64,000 nt of DNA from Fomitopsis serialis (lineage: Eukaryota; Basidiomycota; Agaricomycetes; Polyporales; Fomitopsidaceae). Position 1 is the stretch's first letter, and every line of letters begins with the position of its first letter. Both the position numbers and the translations under genes were made by a program. The notes under the pieces are model-generated. The model had not been told where the DNA came from. It saw nothing but the letters and a program-made list of their open reading frames with translations, and did not search any database. The stretch spans positions 1 through 64,000 of the forward strand of contig NW_025955066.1 in assembly GCF_022376445.1 (NCBI RefSeq). The letters run 5' to 3'. Positions 23,134 to 34,053 of this stretch are shown here, in pieces.

Positions 23134-23468
23134 CCGTGTGCAGATATCGTACGTACTTACTTACGCTTTGCCTGGGCTGACAGCGCAAACAAATGTGTTA
23201 TATTACATCAGGGAAACGTACTTATACATGGGCATGACACCTGCTTACTTATGGACGAGTCAAGTAGCCGTTCCTGCGCTGCCACTCCTGTACCTACTAC
23301 CGTTATCCGACATGTTCAACAGCTGCCAACCCCACATGTCTCCAACCTCTAATGTTTGGCAGGCCACAAGGATCCTCAGTGAACCGACAAGCCTTGACAA
23401 GGCCAAGGTTCTTTCCAGGAGCTCGGGTAATACCTGACTGACCACTGATCCCGTGAAGGCCCAACTCA
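23134..23468. other. intergenic, nothing supported
   Basis: Spacer between the 3' ends of the PITH gene and the first F-box paralogue. Confidence 0.5.
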
Positions 23469-25085
23469 TCAGCATTCTACACTCCCATTCAAGGTTGAGG
23501 ATGCCAAGCGCGAGCCCTTTGCAAGGCGCTGCTGGAGCGCTGTATGAAGAGCATCCAGCAGCCGACTGTGGTCGGATACGTCACCTGGCTCATAACGCAG
23601 GACGAGCTCTCGCAGACCTGGGCAGGGGACGTCTCCGCTGAATGTCGGCTCGAGCGCCGCAGGAAAGTCGGGCATGGCGTCTTCTTCCGCGATGAGCTCG
23701 AGGTGCTCGATAGCAGGGAACGCCGCTAGCATCCTCGCCCAGACCTCCGTGTCGATCTCTTGTGTTCCTCCGCGGAGGACGAACGTCTTCACAGATGGCG
23801 GGAAGAAATCGCCCAGCTCTTTGATGGCCGATAGAAGGGGCGAATCGATGCTGTCTTCAATTGCATCTGAATATAGAGTGACGGCGCCACGGGAATATCA
23901 TCGACGCCCAAGAGAAAGCCAGGAAACATCCACGGCTGCGAGTCCCAGAATTCCGTATGTGCCACATCCCCATAGGCAGTAAGACTGTCGCGAATGTCCC
24001 ACCACACCATTACGTGGGTGATGTCCCCAAGAGCCGGCCAATACGCTGTGTCACGCGGCAAGACAGTGCTCAGCCAGGGTGCATTAGGGTATTCATCGCG
24101 GTCGGAGCCGCATGGTCGCAGCGTGAGGCGTGCTTGCTTGGGAAATGAGAGGTGTGCGAGCAGGCAAAAGATATCGAACGAGAATGCGTACACATCGAAG
24201 TGTTGCATATAGGGTAGAGACACCGTGCGTTTGAGGTCCGCCGGAGGAGAGTTGGGCGAGTTGGCGAGCCCCCCGTCGACGTCCTCAGGCTTCCTGGTAT
24301 CATGTTCGTACATGAAATGTTGCAACAGTGGGCATCCTTGCAGCATGTCCAGGAATGAGGCTATGCTTAGCTTGGGGATGACGTCCACCCTTCGTAGCTT
24401 CAAGTGTGTCAACTGCGACAGGGGAAGGATATTGTCCACCGTAAGATCCTCGAGTGAGAGCCGTTGGAGACTCGGGAGGTGCTCGGGAGTCGGAATCCAT
24501 AGGGAAGAACGCCTATGTGAAATCTTCAGGTCCATCGAAACCAGCGCAGGCAAGGGGACGATCGACAGTTGCCAGTGTTTCTCTCCGATGAACGCCTGGT
24601 ATTGAAAGTGTATCTGCATGTGTTTGATCCGAGTATGATGTACCTCAAGGAAGGCGCAAGTGGCAGGGCACCAATCGGCCGGCATTACTTGAGTTTCGGT
24701 CATACGCCAGTTGAAGGTGGCAGGGTTCGACCGGGCCACACAGAGCTTCGCGAACTGCATATTCTTGGACAAGTCGATGTCCGTCCACAAAAGGTGTGTA
24801 TGGATGATCGAGTCTCTCCAATGACGGCATACGCCCATGAGCCGGGTTATCCGTCTCAAGCGACGGCGCTCAGGCTGGCGCTGTTGGATGAGGCAGCAAA
24901 GCAGACGATGGCGATGAAATTTCGTCTGGCAACGTGTTCACAGGGAGAATCGAGTTGAACAACTGTTCAAAACTCGGCGAACAGCTCCGCTCGGCTTGCC
25001 CTTCGAGGGAGGCCCAACGCAGGGCCTCTTCCTTGAAGACGCCGTGCCGTAGTAGAAATTCCAGAGAGTCGTTGGATTCCGCCAT
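23469..25085 (-). pseudogene. F-box paralogue, copy 1 (broken)
   Basis: ATG at 25085 (MAESNDSLEFLLRHGVFKEE). The F-box start VNTLPDEI needs one extra base to read FIAIVCFAASS. Another frame resumes as TRLMGVCRHWRDSIIHTHLL and WTDIDLSKNMQFAKLCVARS and stays open for about 1 kb, then shifts near 23790 to FVLRGGTQEIDTEVWARML and CPGLRELVLRY. Alignable blocks shared with the three other copies in this window include HTRIKH, HWQLS, LPALVSMDL, PSLQRLSL, MVWW and TEFW. It is the most diverged copy, with at least three frame breaks and a short insertion (about 24230-24290). Confidence 0.8.
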
Positions 25086-26184
25086 CAGCCTCTTGGATAT
25101 TCGTGAGCAATAGAATATCGCAGATCGTGGATTAAGTGACTAACCGTTCGTTGTTGAGGACAGTATGAACAGACCGTGATCACGATACTACTGACGCAGG
25201 GCTGCGCTAGAAGCTGCCGTTGGGGCCACGAGGAGGGAGGATTGCCCGCGGGATGCTCGGCTCGTGGGAAGGAGAGAGAAATTATCGACGTCCGCGCGAG
25301 ATGAGAGACAGACGACGGGTGAAGAAAGCTATCCAGGACGAGTATTTATACTTAAGAGATAGGGGACATAGCGACCAGAAACAAAGCCTAGCGTCAGGGG
25401 GCGGACGTCCCGTCGACGCGCGCTTTGAAGGCGAGGCGCGTCAGTCAAAGCAGGTCGGTCAAAGCGTGTCGGACCTCGGTCAAAGCGTCCTTCGTAGACC
25501 CTGGACAAGCAAACTCGTCTAAATCAGCCTACCAGCCGAGTCGGCAAGAGCACCTGCAAGTAAGACGTACACTGCGACGGCTGTCCTCGTATTTGTTTGT
25601 TCCCGGGCCACTGTCAGCACTCACAGCCTCTATGCGAATCCAAATGAGTACTGACGATGATTGGCCCTGGCATCTAGTTGTCACGCTGTGCACCAGACTC
25701 CGTTCAGACTGTATGACCTCGTACGCAAATTTGTAGCCACGCTGTGGGAGTTAGAGTATGTTCAGAGAAGAGTAGTGGGCGCACCGCTGCCAGTGCCACT
25801 GTGGAGCAAGTGTCTCAACAACTTCATGACGAACTCGCATGTAGATCCGAAAGATTGAACTATACACACACTTTAGTATAGCTGGATGGCCATGAGCCGT
25901 AACTATACCCACCACGGCTTCGAACACAATGAGACATTCCGTTAAAGATAGGCGTTCCTATCATATGATTCAATACTTGCAACACAGGAACGCGGATCCA
26001 GAGGACTCACGAATTACTTGACAGCTTCAAGGATGCACCGGAAGACGATATAGGGGGTATGAGTGTGGTGTAGTGATGCGAGTGATCATCGTGTGCTCGT
26101 TGCAGTCCAAGTTCATGCATGATCAATATCTCCATCGTCACAGATGAACGCGCTGCTACCAATATCATTGAAAACACCCTATAC
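25086..26184. repeat. spacer with duplicated flanks and a short tandem repeat
   Basis: 25130-25180 resembles the sequence upstream of the other F-box copies (cgt(t/a)cgttgttgag). At 25441-25490 the motif tcggtcaaagc or a close variant occurs three times. 25940-26184 (cctatcat, cacgaattacttgacagcttca, gatatagggggta) is homologous to 43500-43745 downstream of copy 4. Confidence 0.6.
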
Positions 26185-27961
26185 CTACACGACGATTGTC
26201 CACTCTTATTTGGTCCCATACACAAGATCTTCAATGACCCGACAACAAGTGCCAATTCCCTCTGTATGTCCTCGAAGTCGGGTGGCCACAGACCGGCAGC
26301 CGTCGCCTGCGTAATAAACCATGCATAAACTGCAGGTGGAGGGTCCACTTGAAGGATGAGAGACTGCAGCCGCGAGCCTCCGCCGACGCGCTCCTGCAAT
26401 ACCGCACGAAGGTCATCCAGCATTCGCCAGTCACTGTTCCTCCGGTTTACCTCTACTTTGTATCGCAGCACGAGCTCCCGCAGACGAAGGCAAGGAATCC
26501 GCTCGATGTCGGCCTGAGCGCCAGAGGAAAAGCGCACATGGCGTCTTCTTCCGCGACGATCTCGAAGTGCTCGATAGCAGGGAATTTAGCGAGAGTTTCA
26601 GCCCAAATCTGCTTGGGGATATCTTCCGCGATTCCACGGAGGACCAATGTCTTCGCAGACGCAGGAAAGAAATCGCCTAGCTCTTTTACGACAGATAGAA
26701 GGGGTCCCGCAATGGGGTGGGGCCAGGATATCTTGATATGCTTTATGACGAGTGCCGGTGGGGGGGGGGGGGAGAGTTCATCGACAACCGAGTTCATGTT
26801 GATGAGGTCAAGAGACCTCCACGGGTGCGACTCCCAGAACTCCGTATCTGCCCTATCTGCGCAGACAGTAAGATCGCACTCATCCCACCAGACCATTATA
26901 TGAGTTACGTCCTTCATAGCCGGCCAGTACGCTGTGTCACGCAGCAAGAAGGTATGAAGCACGGGTATGCGGTCGCTCCAGTCCCGCGGTTCCAGGAAGT
27001 CGTTCGGATATAGCAAGAGATGAGTTTGTTTGGCAAGTAGGACGTGTGCGAGCAAGCTTGATGTATCTGCCGAGGCTGCGGTTATACAGGAGCGACGAAT
27101 GTGTGGCAGCGACACTCTGTACCCTGCCGCGACGGAGGATACGTTGAATGGCATGTCTTCGGTATCCGCGAATACGAAACGTTGTAAGGAAGTGCATGTC
27201 TTCAGCACATCCAGAAGTGATGCGAGGTCCCTTGAGCGGAAGTCGAGGTCGTGTAGCTCCAAGGATGTCAGTTGCGGCAGGGGTAGATGGGTAAAAGCAA
27301 CTGAAAGACGACGGAGCGTAAGGTGTTGGAGACTTGGGAGGTAACTGGGTATCCACTGTGAAGAAAGCCCAGCGACAGCCGTCAAGTCCATCGAAACGAG
27401 CACGGGCAAAGAGACGGTCGATAACTGCCAGTGCGGATGAACAAGGGGCACGATGGCTTTGTCGAGATAGATGCACATGTGTTTGATCCTTGTATGATGT
27501 AATGCAAGGAGAGAACCAGTCGTAGAGTACCAGTCCATAGGAGGTGGTCACACACGATCTTCGTAAACATGCCAGTTGATGGTGGCACCACTGGACCGTG
27601 TCAAACAGAGCGCCGAGAACTGCATATCCCTCGACAGGTGGATATCCGTCCATAAGAGAGGTGTATGGATAAACGTCTGTCTCCAATGACGGCACACACC
27701 CATGGCCTTGAGTATCCACGCCATAGTGCAGTCCCCGCCGGCAAGGCGGATGATGGGGACAAAGATCTCGTTTGGCAACGTGTAACAGTGATGGTGGAGT
27801 CATGCAGGAACCTAAGTCCAAGAAACGGCGCTGTAATGCTTGTCTTTCGACGTAGATCCAGTGTTGAACCTCCGCCTAGAGCGCCCGTGTAATCGCGCAC
27901 GGTCGTCGTCTGACAGTACGCTAGCAAGCAGCGCAGCTTCGGGGATTGATTTATCCGCCAT
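26185..27961 (-). pseudogene. F-box paralogue, copy 2 (broken)
   Basis: ATG at 27961 opens MADKSIPEAALLASVLSDDD. Frame breaks occur near 27870 (the next readable block is EVQHWIYVERQALQRR), near 27790 (resuming PNEIFVPIIRLAGGDCTMAW and GVCRHWRQTFIHTPLLWTDI), near 27550 and near 26470 (RLRELVLRYKVEVN). A final shift near 26215 is needed for the family ending EWTIVV and stop at 26185. A 13-base G run at 26760-26772 encodes PPPP where copy 4 has PAPA. The longest intact frame, 26453-27538, covers the central repeat-like region. Broken or misassembled, not functional as written. Confidence 0.85.
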
Positions 27962-28939
27962 TTGAACTATAGAAAACCCCATAGGCAACGAGTTTTAGCC
28001 TAGATCGTGAAGTAGGTGACCGGCCGTACGTTGTTGAGAACGGTCGCGCGTGGGCCGCGTCTAGTGGTCAGGCGCACCAGATCCAAGACACGCGATTCTG
28101 TGTTTTGCCAGTGACGCGTCGAACACGATCCTTGGTTGTATCTTTTGTACAATTGACATCACGATCGACTGAATCAGAAGGCATACTACGAGGACAAGTC
28201 GAAGGGATGACTTACGCGGATGGTCAGGCCGAGCTAATACAAAACCTTGTTGTTGGGAAGACCACGTGAGACAGCTCCTGATTACTTGCTTGCTGTATGC
28301 GACCTCTTTGACGAAGGAGAGGACGGTCGTAAAGACGAGCACGGTGTCACCAGTCTCACAACCCACTGCGGGTGTGGCAAAACGCGACACGTCACACACC
28401 TGTCACAGGGGTCGTCATCCTTTTTTGTGAATTTTGGAAGTCGATGTGAACTCACTAGAACGTCTGTCTTGCTCTCCCCGGTGCTTGTAGTGCAGCGGGA
28501 GCACTTATATGACCGTAGCGTGAGGTTTGAGTGAGTTGTTGAGGAGGAGCAGCAGACGGCAGACAGCGATGCACTGCGGCTGAGGCGCGTCGCGCAAAAT
28601 GCTCGGCCCCGGACTACTTATCGGGCAACCGTAGCGCAGTCAGAGTGGGTACATAGCGCGCAGCCTGAGGCGGTTTAGCGTTATTACTGCAAGATTACTG
28701 TCAACTGTAGGGGCCGCGCCACTTACATCCCGAGTTGTTCGTCGTCGTGCTTCCAGGCTCGCTAGTCATACAGAGTCACTCCATGATACTCGTGCGGATG
28801 CCAGCTCAGGTGAGATAGATAGCCTGTGATCTGGAAGCGAAGGTCGTTATGCTGATCGTGTCGAGAAATTTAAATAGATGAAGTGCCAATGGTCTCTCCG
28901 TGCGTAGCTTGAAAGTGGTCGTCAATGCGCAGCTAGCAT
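27962..28939. repeat. duplicated 5' flank of the F-box unit, then spacer
   Basis: 28060-28340 aligns with 43110-43400 and 45640-45960 (ccaagacacgcg, gacttacgcggacggtca, acttgctgtata blocks), so at least 350 bp of upstream sequence was duplicated with the coding unit. 28450-28939 shows nothing supported. Confidence 0.6.
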
Positions 28940-29377
28940 TGTGACTGCACGCGAGAGGAGCGCAGACTGGCAGTTCCGACATCACGGGCCATGGTTCAAC
29001 GTTCAACAGCCTTCTTATACTCGTACCACAGGCGTGCCCGTGTCCGCCTTCTACCGCGTCTTCGTCATCCCTGGCGTGCAGCACTACGCCGGCGGTGTCA
29101 ACGACGCGCGGTGGTATATCGCGGGCGCAGCCCAGGCGGTGGGCGACGCCTACAGTGTGCCGGAGTACATGGACGCGGAGCACGACGTGGTCTACGCGAT
29201 CATGAACTGGATCGAGAACGGGATTGCCCCGAGCGTATAATCGCGACCGAGTTCATGGACGACGAACCTGAGAAGAGCGCCGCAGTCGAGCGCCCGCTGT
29301 GCTCGTACCCGACCGAGGCGAAGTACGTATCTGGAGACCCGAACGTCACGACGAGCTTCGACTGCGCCGATATCTAG
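28940..29377 (+). pseudogene. tannase/feruloyl esterase family, C-terminal fragment
   Basis: Reads VSAFYRVFVIPGVQHYAGGV, YMDAEHDVVYAIMNWIENGI, AP and then, after one missing base in a CCCC run at about 29226, ERIIATEFMDDEPEKSAAVE and PLCSYPTEAKYVSGDPN with the stop at 29377. The FY.VF.IPG..H..GG block and the PLC.YP.....GDPN ending are the C-terminal landmarks of the tannase family (PF07519), including the catalytic His region. Nothing resembling the first 350 or so residues or the catalytic Ser lies upstream, so this is a truncated relic, not a working secreted esterase. Confidence 0.75.
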
Positions 29378-31058
29378 ACCAGATGTAATAGTGAGTTGCG
29401 AACATATGAACAGAAATAACTTGAGACTGGACGAGCTTTGTTCCGAGGCTTCGGCCTATTCCACGTTCGACATTTATGTATGAGGCGACTCACTCTAAGC
29501 ACAGGACATTTTGATTTCATTGTATGGTATTCCCACTCGTTGAGCGATGTAGTGGCATGCCTTCTTGACCCTGTAACTGTACTTGCGACAGGCTTGCTAC
29601 TGAGTACGACAGATACCCTGATCAGCACCTTTACAGATTTTCCCGCCTGCTGCGAGCGGCTGGACCCTCTATAGCATGACCGTTCACTCGAGGAGTCATC
29701 GGAGAGAGCGTCCCGCACACATCGGTTGAAGACCACCGATGACTATGCCATAGATCATCATTAAACGCAACATTTCCGTGAGACAGACACACGTACCTCT
29801 GATACGAAGGGATATCCGGGAGCCGGGGGTTGACCGTTCGGATAGCCTGAGGATCCTCATTGAGACTGTCGAGACCGCAACGTTCGCCGAGTGGCGAGGG
29901 GGTACAGCGGCTCTTGTCTGTCCGAGTCAAGGCCTCAATTGCATTGCCAGCTGTAATGACTTGCGATGGGAAATCGATGCGTTGAACAGGCCTGCCACGA
30001 CTCGCGTCGAAGAGGGGAAGCACAAGAGAACGTTCTTCCAATGGCAGATGCCCATGACTCGGTCAATGTCGAGGACACGAGGTCTTCTATCACTGCCATC
30101 CGGGGTTCCAGCCTGACTAGGTCGTGTGTTGCGTGATAGACGCAACATATAGGGGCGATACTCACGAAACTAACATAGCAGTGTCGTCGGAGTTGCGAGA
30201 GTAACTCGCACCCCAAGCCCCTGGCAATCGATGTATGTTCGGTCGTGACAGTCATGTACGAGAGTGGTGAACGAGGAGGCGGGTCAGGGAAGTGATAAGT
30301 ATGCGCCGCTGCTGCGCCCCGGATCCCCGGATAAGTACTTACTACATAGTGGTTGCGCGAGCCAAGCTCGCGAGAATCGGAAGCTTGGACATTGGAATGA
30401 ACAGCCTGGGCCAGACAAAAGGCGCGGCCACATGGTAGTCGACCCCTGTCTGAATTAAAGAACAGCTAGGATGAGCCTATAAGCAGACTAGTCAGCCATG
30501 CTGCTTACTGCATTGACCTTCTGATATGCATGACCATAGCCATTGTTTCCAGTACATTTCATTTCATGGCTGTCACTCCTTTCCTCACATGTGAAAGGCA
30601 ATGGGTCTGCATATATGTAGCCCGTATGGCTTGCTATCTTTCGTAGTATTCGCCGGGTATTCACGTTCTGGAGACGGAGTGGATGATTGGCACCATAGGG
30701 GCTCGGCTTTGGTTCGGCTCACAGCTGCAGGGCCCAAATTGGATGTTTATTTAGGGCCGGTTCAGGGTCGCGTTTCCAAATAGAACCAAGAAGCGTGAAC
30801 CGACTGGCTAAACAAGTACCCAATTACCCCGTTTAAGTCTAACCCGAATGAATTGGCAAACGAGTCCGGAGTCGGCAACTGATTTGTAGGATAAAGGTCT
30901 GGCAGAGAACGAGCTTCGTTCAAAAGACGCTAGCCGCGTGTCGTGCCCAATAAATAACGAAAAACCGTGCCTCGTTGCTCTCATCACTCTTCCCCCCAAC
31001 CCAACCTGGGCGGCCGAGCTCCCAGTGGCAGCCTGAAACGACACGACACGCCCCTAAC
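29378..31058. other. no gene supported
   Basis: A minus-strand frame 29631-30041 (RIDFPSQVITAGNAIEALTR, RLPDIPSYQRYVCLSHGNV) has protein-like texture and could be an exon of an unrecognised gene, with a possible upstream block near 30060-30140. No start or domain can be fixed. Confidence 0.4.
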
Positions 31059-32225
31059 ATGAGTGTCGACGAAAGTTCTCCGAGTTGGGTAACTTTGCCA
31101 GGGTCGTCGGCGTCTACGCCGTATCCAATCGCGAGGCAAGCCACACAGATCGCACCCCGCAGACCGAGCGGGAAAAGGATCACCGAAGAAGGCTATCGAC
31201 TCGTTGATGGTGATTGAAGCCTCCTATTGTTGTATGTATTGTGTTCGTTGCTCACGGGTGCCTACAGAGCTGTACAAAGTCAACCCATATCCATCACAAA
31301 GCCAGAAGAAGGAGACACTCCAGAAGATAGTGGCTCTGCCAGGCTGTGAGCATTACAGATATGATAACCTCAACCAAAGGCTAGCTCTTCACCGGAAACG
31401 GGACGGGGTCAGCCAGGGTGGCGTCGCGAAGGCGGGCAGGCCGTCGACGTTAACAAGGAACACCCATATCGCGTCAATCCTTCGACGGTGGAGGATATAT
31501 GTACGTTGCGATGCGCAATGCAATCATTGACTAGAGCTAAGATTGTCATTGTCAATCAGTGTACCCTCATTGATGCAGCGCTCAGGCATCATATCGGCGC
31601 TACAAATCCTCGTCAAAGAGTACCCCAGGGCCACGAGATCCCAAGTCGATATATGGGCGAAACGACTCGGCGTCCACGCCGACGATATCGAGACCTGGAT
31701 TGCACATCAGCAAGACAAGCTGCAGCAGGTGCTACATCCAATCTGTCATAAAATTACTCCTACTTATTGAGTAATCATGTCAGGAGCCCTCGAAGCCAGT
31801 CATTAACTCTCAACTGCCCACACCCGGAAGCTCATGCTCGCCCGAGCCTTTAAGCCCAGTACAAACAACGGCGACTCATTCCGCGCCGGCAGTCCCGAAG
31901 CTGGAGTACGCGGATCAGACAGGTATATGGCCACCGAAATATATATGCTCTGCTCCTGACAAAATATCAGCAGAGAGCAAACCTCGTCCGACCTTCTTCT
32001 TGAGCGAGCAGTTCCACGATCTCGCAGACAAAATTCATGTTGCCAGAACGGGTGCCGGGACGCCGCCTTGTCCACGGAACAGGCTACCAAGGTCTGGACG
32101 AACATACCGAGAGAATGAAAGCCTTCCTGGAGAGATACGAAAAGGGGGAATATGCTGCCATCGGCTTGAGCCCCCACCTGTTGGGCGAGGCGGACACCAG
32201 CATGCCATTGAAGCTTGAAGTTTGA
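31059..32225 (+). CDS. homeodomain-like protein, model partly uncertain
   Basis: Exon 1 (31059-31209) encodes SWVTLPGSSASTPYPIARQA and RRPSGKRITEEGYRLVD. Exon 2 begins at 31268 with ELYKVNPYPSQSQKKETLQK, IVALPGCEHYRYDNLNQRLA and LHRKR. The spacing (basic start, long helix, NPYPS, helix, recognition-like helix) resembles a divergent homeodomain. A second helical block follows, VPSLMQRSGIISALQILVKE, YPRATRSQVDIWAKRLGVHA, then a Pro/Ser segment and, after one missing base near 32060, LVHGTGYQGLDEHTERMKAF to the stop at 32225. The join between exon 2 and the second block does not keep frame with any strong donor, so one more indel or a weak site (gtggag, 31486) is involved. Function is inferred only. 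Confidence 0.5.
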
Positions 32226-32444
32226 GACAGGTATGCTTGCTACGTACGTGGATGTCTTCGGAGGTCGCTAATGTTGAGTCAACAGAGCGCGACACGGGCG
32301 AAGACGCACCTTACTTGTGTCCAAGCCTGCTCTGCTGTCGATTTGTTCGTTCGTGATTGGATGGGACTTTGCATTCGCTAGACGTACTGTATACAAAATC
32401 AATACGATACATACCGCATACTTCCGCTACTTTCGTTTAATTCA

Positions 32445-34053
32445 CTACGCATTTTGACGCCTCCTTCTCGCCGCTCTCCTCCGCGAGCGGTTGTGCGACC
32501 CGGACCTCGCCGCCATCCTCGCCCTCCGCACGCGCGAGCCTCGCCTCCTGCATGTCCTCCCGCTCTTCTTCGGCCTCTCCTGCGCGCGCTTCAGCACCCT
32601 GCGCATCAGCTCGACCCACTCTTCCACGCCGCCCTCGCCGACGCCCCTGACCCACTCCTCCGCCTCGCCGACGCGCTCGAGCTCGCGCCACTCCGCGCGG
32701 AGCACGTCCCGCGCGTCGTAGATCTCCCGCACCCACTTCGCGACGCGCTCCTCGCACCCGACGAGCCCGTGCAGCTCGTCCCGGTAGTCGAACTGCATCT
32801 GCGGCGCGAACACGTGCCACGCCGCGGCGATGTGCGCCTCGCTCGCCTCGGGCCCGAACCGCGCGCGGAGGTGCTCGTACCGCTCGACGATCGCCGCTGA
32901 CTCTGCTTCCGCGTCGATGATCGCGGGGTTTGCGAAGGCTGCGAGGGTAGCCCGGATCTGGGCTTCCATCAGCGGCAGGGGCGCGACGCCCTTGAGCAGG
33001 CCGAGGAAGGCAAGCCGCGAGGCGGGAACGACTGGCACAGCGGGAAGAGATGGCGCGCGACGGGGAAGAGGTGGTACGTCGAATTGTGGAGGATCGGCGG
33101 GAGCGGCGGGACGGACGGGGGCACCTCCACCTGAGCAGCGTCGGCGGGAGGAACGGCAGGTGGTGCTGGTACCCCGTCGCCACTATGCAGTGGTCGATCC
33201 CCGTCTCCTCCGAGCCGTCCTTGAAGACGACCCGGCCCTCCTCCACGTCCCCGAACGCCGCGACGCGCCCGCGGACCTTGAAGCGGCCGCCGTCGCGGTC
33301 CTCGATCTTGAGCGGGGCTTGTGCGGCGGGGGCGTGCCCACGGAGTGGATGACGACGTGCGCGGTCGTGCGCATTTCCGCGGAGATGTCCGTCCCGCTCG
33401 GGCCGCCCCCGACGACGAGCACGGTGGCGCCGATGCGCTCCGGGCGGCGGTACCACGCAGAGTGCGTCGCCTTGCCCGCGGCGCGCCACGCGTCGAGCCC
33501 GGGCGTCGCGGGGTACCGCGGCAGGCGGTAGTGCCCGTTCGCGACGATGAGCAGGTCGAAGAGCGGCTCCTCGACGAGCCCGTGCGCGTCCACCTGGACC
33601 TTCCACTTCTGCGCGTCCGGAAGCCAGTCGACGGCCTGGACTTGGGTCTGCAGCCGGATGTGCGGGGTGAGCGCGAAGTGCGCGGCGTAGTCGGAGAGGT
33701 ACTTCTCGACGGTCGCGGCGGGCGGGAAGAGCGGCGTGGACGGCGGGAAGAGGAAGGACTCGTAGCACATGACGGGGTGCGGGAGGTTGGTGGTCAGAGA
33801 GTCGTAGAGGGCGTCACGGGCGGGTCGTCACGGGGGAGCGGGGACCCTGTACTCTCGGGTCGTATCGTGTTGAAGGTGCAAAAGGATGTTTGCTCACCAG
33901 ACCCCGCCCACCTTCTCGCGCTCCTCGAAGACGGTGGCTTGCCAGAGCCCTGCCTTGTGTTGCGGGGTATCCAAGACCATCTTCAGCGCCGCTAGCCCGC
34001 CGGGCCCGCCACCCACGATGCATATATGCTTGCTTCATCTGTGGCTGGTTCAT
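32445..34053 (-). pseudogene. flavin-containing monooxygenase, disrupted as written
   Basis: Blocks in family order: ICIVGGGPGGLAALKM (FAD GxGxxG), FEERekVGGVW (second FAD motif) ending at a donor at 33898, LYDSLTTNLPHPVMCYESF, LLIVANGHYRLPRYP, ATVLVVGGGPSGTDIS (NADP GxGxxG), VVFKDGSEETGIDHCIVATG (the C-terminal ATG motif), LHNSTYHLFPVARHLFPL, PASRLAFLGLLKGVAPLPLM and a charged C-terminus. This is a full-length class B FMO that would oxygenate N- or S-centres using NADPH. About six single-base deletions break it (near 34035, 33810, 33345, 33155, 33015 and at the start). All go the same way and several sit in or beside C or G runs. Either a young pseudogene or assembly error in a GC-rich gene. 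Confidence 0.85.
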
